Source: Allobosea caraganae (GTDB lineage: Bacteria; Pseudomonadota; Alphaproteobacteria; Rhizobiales; Beijerinckiaceae). From it: a stretch of DNA of 64,000 bases. The DNA is taken from NCBI RefSeq assembly GCF_003351345.1, contig NZ_QQTO01000007.1, forward strand, positions 247,286-311,285, written 5' to 3'. The notes under the pieces are model-generated. The model ran no database searches, had not been told where the DNA came from, and saw nothing but the letters and a program-made list of their open reading frames with translations. This document shows positions 63,717-64,000 of this stretch, piece by piece (the first letter of the stretch is position 1; each line of letters opens with the position of its first letter). The translations under genes were made by a program, and so were the position numbers.

Positions 63717-64000
63717 TCAGAACCTGATGGCGAGATTGGCCTTGAAGGCGTGGTCCTGCGCGTCGCTGGCGAGCTGGCCGGTATAGGAAATCCCCAGCGT
63801 GGTGCTCTTGCTGATGGCGAGGTCGAGCCCGGCCTCGACCAGCGCGGCATTCTTCGCGATCGGCACGCCCGCGACCGTGAAGGCGTTGCTTCCGGCGAAG
63901 GCGAGCGTCGCGGCCGGGTCGACATCGCCGAAGGCGTGGCGCCAGGCGAGAGCGCCGCGCAGGGTCAGGTCCATGCCCTGCATTGCAAAGCTGGTCGAGG
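63717..64000 (-). CDS. Autotransporter-type outer-membrane beta-barrel, C-terminal end (partial)
   Basis: The frame runs in from the right edge. The peptide reads LTLRGALAWRHAFGDVDPAA, then AALVEAGLDLAISKSTTLGI, and ends FKANLAIRF. Alternating hydrophobic residues and a final Phe fit the last strands of an autotransporter beta-domain, which inserts in the outer membrane. The passenger domain is outside the window. Confidence 0.7.
   Translation of the reverse strand, partial: STSFAMQGMDLTLRGALAWRHAFGDVDPAATLAFAGSNAFTVAGVPIAKNAALVEAGLDLAISKSTTLGISYTGQLASDAQDHAFKANLAIRF

Overview
The window is high-GC chromosomal DNA of an alphaproteobacterium of the order Hyphomicrobiales, most like Bosea or a close relative. 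This rests on gene content (IalB, DUF2849/DUF934 beside the sulfite reductase gene, KdpFABCDE, a CoA-ester lyase) and on several copies of the short palindromic element built around CCGAAAA...TTTTCGG that is typical of that order. Genus assignment is inference; no rRNA or tRNA gene is seen. Coding is dense. Many long ORFs on the opposite strand are GC-driven shadows and are left out.

Layout. 1-12.5 kb: the end of mfd, an AMP-binding-like gene with a family 5 solute-binding protein, ialB, hspQ, a CoA-ester lyase divergent from an AEC carrier and a CaiB-type CoA transferase, a UbiH-like hydroxylase, quinone oxidoreductase and two hypothetical genes. 12.5-15.2 kb: rimO, a rhodanese and OsmC. 15.4-23.9 kb: a sulfur assimilation block on the minus strand (DUF2849, cysI, DUF934, a small membrane protein, cysG, then sbp-cysT-cysW-cysA), headed by an 18-codon leader ORF. 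24.0-32.1 kb: the complete potassium ATPase operon kdpFABC-kdpDE, preceded by an extra 27-residue membrane peptide. 32.3-41.7 kb: mixed single genes (diguanylate cyclase, flavin reductase, endonuclease III, LysR with a divergent aldo/keto reductase, MFS transporter, small secreted proteins, SphA-like outer-membrane protein).

41.7-51.7 kb is the most unusual part. It holds an exported sulfatase and its formylglycine-generating enzyme, two exported DUF1254/DUF1214 proteins, an exported HAD phosphatase-like protein, a PPK2 polyphosphate kinase and a DUF3302/HlyD pair. Next to them lie a stand-alone regulator-like protein and an SphA-like outer-membrane protein. Four copies of one palindrome, GTAAC-N-GTTAC, stand in the non-coding gaps before the SphA-like gene and its divergent 81-residue neighbour (two sites), before the sulfatase gene and before the DUF3302 gene. 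This suggests one regulon.

51.8-60.3 kb is a catabolic island: uronate dehydrogenase, a COG3618 amidohydrolase, an enolase-superfamily enzyme, an SDR without the usual catalytic Tyr/Lys, an RraA-like protein, a polar amino-acid type ABC transporter and a LysR regulator. It looks like uronate/aldarate or related sugar-acid use. 60.5-63.7 kb is an insertion zone: an orphan Imm50-like protein, a two-frame IS5-family element with its CTAG target duplication, a short hypothetical gene and an IS30 element with a nonsense codon. The window ends inside an outer-membrane beta-barrel gene read on the minus strand.
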